Shown here: one piece after another, positions 61,647-64,000 of the stretch
Layout: every line of letters starts with the position of its first letter
Numbering within the stretch: the stretch's first letter is position 1
Source of the DNA: Aselliscus stoliczkanus
Lineage: Eukaryota; Chordata; Mammalia; Chiroptera; Hipposideridae
Length of the DNA stretch: 64,000 nt
NCBI GenBank assembly: GCA_033961575.1
Contig: CM066736.1
Coordinates: 90,255,352-90,319,351, forward strand
Direction: 5' to 3'
Notes under the pieces: generated by a model
Told to the model about the DNA's origin: nothing
The model's database searches: none
The model's input: only the letters and a program-made list of their open reading frames with translations
Made by a program: the position numbers and the translations under genes

Positions 61647-61747
61647 TTTTTTAAGAGGCCAGTGTCACTGGCCCTCACATGCAGGATCCGAACCCTGGCA
61701 GCTGGCGTCCCAAGCCAGCTCTCAACCACCGCGCCACTCGACCAGCC
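61606..61747 (-). mobile_element. short tRNA-derived SINE
   Basis: A minus-oriented copy with a (TTTA)n tail on the plus strand at 61610-61652 and a head ending at 61747 (gccactcgaccagccc). A short flanking repeat, cattgat(g/t)tttttt, may be the TSD. Confidence 0.82.
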
Positions 61748-62170
61748 CTCATTGATGTTTTTTGACCTCAAGTAAATTGTTTTCATTTACTGTCATGATT
61801 AAAGTTCCAGGAAATCCCTGGTGTTTCTGTTTACTTTAAATACAATAGTATTGCTAATGTACTCTATGAACTAAGAACAACATAGAAAAATTTTCTGGAA
61901 TGGTCAAAAGGAATGCCTCTGTTACCAGAGCCAGTGCTTTCTAATTTCTCTTTTCCTCAGTTTACTGCACAACCATAGGTCATTGGTCCATATCTCACGG
62001 CTCTTACCCAAGACATAAGTAGAAATTTATAAACTTTTTTTAAATGTAATACCTCTGAATTATACATAAACTCAATATTTAAATTTCCACCTAAGGTTGC
62101 TCTAAATAGGACTCTTCCAGGTATAGGGCTTAGAATTCTGTATCCAGAAATGAAAGAAAAAGGTTGAGCT

Positions 62171-62925
62171 TTATCTGAAATTCCACCTCACTGCTTGAAG
62201 ATTGGGAAGTCCTTGACTTGGTGACTTTTGAATTCTAAAAAGACGTTAATAACTTGTTGTTGTTACCTAAGCATGATATCTTAGTACTTTGGGCTTTCAG
62301 TATTGAAACTATAGCATAGCACTTTTCCCTAATAAAAAATATGCATCTCTCTGGAAAAAAATAAATCTGAGGTTTGGTAAGTAAGCATGGTCTAAATGAA
62401 AGCAGTCATGATTATAGTTAGACCCGATTCATTAACAAGGTCATTCACCACGAGAAATTATGAGAAACTGGGACCCGTTTTTTACATGACCTAGTGGGGG
62501 CAGTTAAGGATTGCCCCTCCCCCAAACTCCTTTTATCTCTTGCTAATTAATTCTAGCCCCATAGGGGTTCTTTCTGGAACCAAATTTCCACAACCCTTCC
62601 CCTACTGAGTCTGAGGCACCTGTGAGGTAAAAGAAAGCCTCTTAGGTTCCTAGCCCAACAAGGTACTACAGCCTTTTTCTGTACAGGAGCCTCATTCAGG
62701 CTCTAACGTCACCAGGCTGTCCCTCTATTTTTGTTTTTGTTTTGTTTATTTCTCCTTTTTCTTCTTTTTCTGTTATTTATTTGTTTTCTGGGGTCTTAGC
62801 GGGGGTTGGGGGGTACTATTTTTTGTTTTGTTTTTAATGAACAGAGAAAGATTCAGTGTTTTTCTCCTTCTGAGGACTTGGACTGGTGATAACTGGGTAG
62901 GGTCAGAAACTGTGGGCATAGATAA
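62171..62925. promoter_or_regulatory. candidate LCR HS1-like segment
   Basis: Clustered GATA motifs: TTATCT at 62171 and 62533, TGATAA at 62887 and AGATAA at 62920. A CACC/GC-type run (gcccctcccccaaac) lies at 62513-62527. It is 4.5-5.3 kb upstream of the epsilon cap; HS1 of the human locus control region lies about 6 kb upstream. Motif clustering plus position is the only evidence. Confidence 0.3.
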
Positions 62926-63118
62926 GGGCTCAGGGCTGCACAGAGCTGTGACAAGGGAGGGGATCAACTAAAGACAGCAAGAGTCAGAGTGCTTCTCTAA
63001 TTGCCTTGCAAATACCCCATCCTTGATTCTTACATAAGTAGATAAATGGAAGACATTGTGGATTAGTGCATGAGGGTCCTAACTGATTAGCTGCTCAGAA
63101 ATGCCTAACAAATATGTA

Positions 63119-63120
<2 letters not shown>

Positions 63121-63160
<40 letters not shown>
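63121..63160. repeat. (GT)n microsatellite
   Basis: A pure GT run of 40 bases. Confidence 0.97.
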
Positions 63161-63164
<4 letters not shown>

Positions 63165-63904
63165 ACGCATGTGCATGTGCACTCACATATGTTTACAAAC
63201 ATGTGAATATTGTCAAAATATGAAGGCTACAATGACCAGCTAATATCTAAATTTTCTAATTTAGATTAAATTAAAATAACATCTAAATTTTCAATTTAGA
63301 TAAAAAATAAATTTAGTGACAAAAAAAGAGAGACTCAAAGTCACCTGAAAGAGACAAAATGACTTCCAGCCAGAAGTTCTTAATTATAATCTTATGGAAT
63401 GTTCTAATGTATAAAGAAAAGTGTGTCAATCATAGAGATTTGGCCAACAAGGGAGATATATAGAAAAGAAAAAAAAGAAGTTTGTCAAAAGGTCTTGAGA
63501 ATTTCAAGTCAGCAACAGCAGATCATTCAACCAGGCATGGGTCCCTTTTCAGTACAGGGCACTGCACGACTGCACATGTCAAACACCCATGAGGCTGGAC
63601 ATTCTTCTTGTCCTTATAAAGCTATGATCTGGTTGGGGAAAGAAACAAGAATAGATCCAACTACATGCAAATCATATTTAATAAGTATAGTGAAGATGCA
63701 AACTCTTGAGAAGGTGGCACTATGGAAAATATAGCTCCTGATAGAATTGGGAGTTGGAGCAATAAGTGAAGAAATTAGAATGAGGAAGATTATGAAAGAT
63801 CAAAAGTTTGACACAGAGACAGAAAGAAGATTGATGGTTCCCTAAATTTAGTAGGCTAGGAGGATAGAAGGGAGAGAGGATTCAAGCAATATGAGGAGTG
63901 ACTG

Positions 63905-64000
63905 CTAAAGAATACGAGGTTTCTTTTTGGGATGAGCAAAATGTTCTAAAATTGATTGTAGTGATGGTTGAATATACTAAAATCATAAAATTGTACACTT
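63905..64000 (+). repeat. old L1-like 3' end at window edge
   Basis: The text gatggttgaatatactaaaa, then aaaattgtacactt, resembles the common 3' terminus of old L1 elements. It is cut by the window edge. Confidence 0.45.

Overview
The window is a stretch of mammalian genome carrying the beta-globin gene cluster on the minus strand. The likely host is a horseshoe bat or close relative. This is inferred from a dense family of tRNA-derived SINEs (a short ~110 bp form and a long ~480 bp form) that resembles bat SINEs; the family name Rhin-1 is my recollection and is not proven here. Everything is eukaryotic: split genes, poly(A) signals, LINE-1 and SINE insertions with target-site duplications (TSDs), and microsatellites.

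Reading in the transcriptional direction (high to low coordinates), there is about 6.4 kb of 5' flank with a candidate LCR HS1-like segment (62.2-62.9 kb). It is followed by epsilon-globin (HBE1, 57569-56184) and a 12 kb interval made of two related blocks (53.74-50.55 kb and 49.95-44.13 kb). A second early globin follows (43599-42234), best read as eta (HBH) rather than gamma. A nearly complete, dead L1 occupies 38.3-30.2 kb. Next come the first adult gene, in the delta position (HBD, 29729-28207), and the second adult gene, in the beta position (HBB, 23146-21961). The 3' flank has a strong CTCF-like motif at 7.42 kb (a 3'HS1 candidate) and ends with a broken class I olfactory receptor of OR51 type at 3062-2141. 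All four globins have intact 92/223/129 bp coding exons, canonical GT/AG sites, 147 codons, the haem-binding histidines, TATA and CCAAT boxes and AATAAA signals.

The two adult genes encode the same protein. They are almost identical from the CCAAT box through exon 2 but have unrelated second introns, which is the mark of recent gene conversion. The delta-position gene lacks the CACCC box that lies just upstream in the beta gene, so only the beta gene has a full adult promoter. The paired blocks between epsilon and eta look like upstream flanks of two tandem early globin genes of which one, in the gamma position, has been lost.

Most of the rest is repeat-derived: L1 copies of several ages (one full-length with a probable 3' transduction, one 5'-inverted, two internally deleted), about 18 SINE copies, a COX6C processed pseudogene, and simple repeats. 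I found no tRNA, rRNA or CRISPR features and no protein gene outside the globins.
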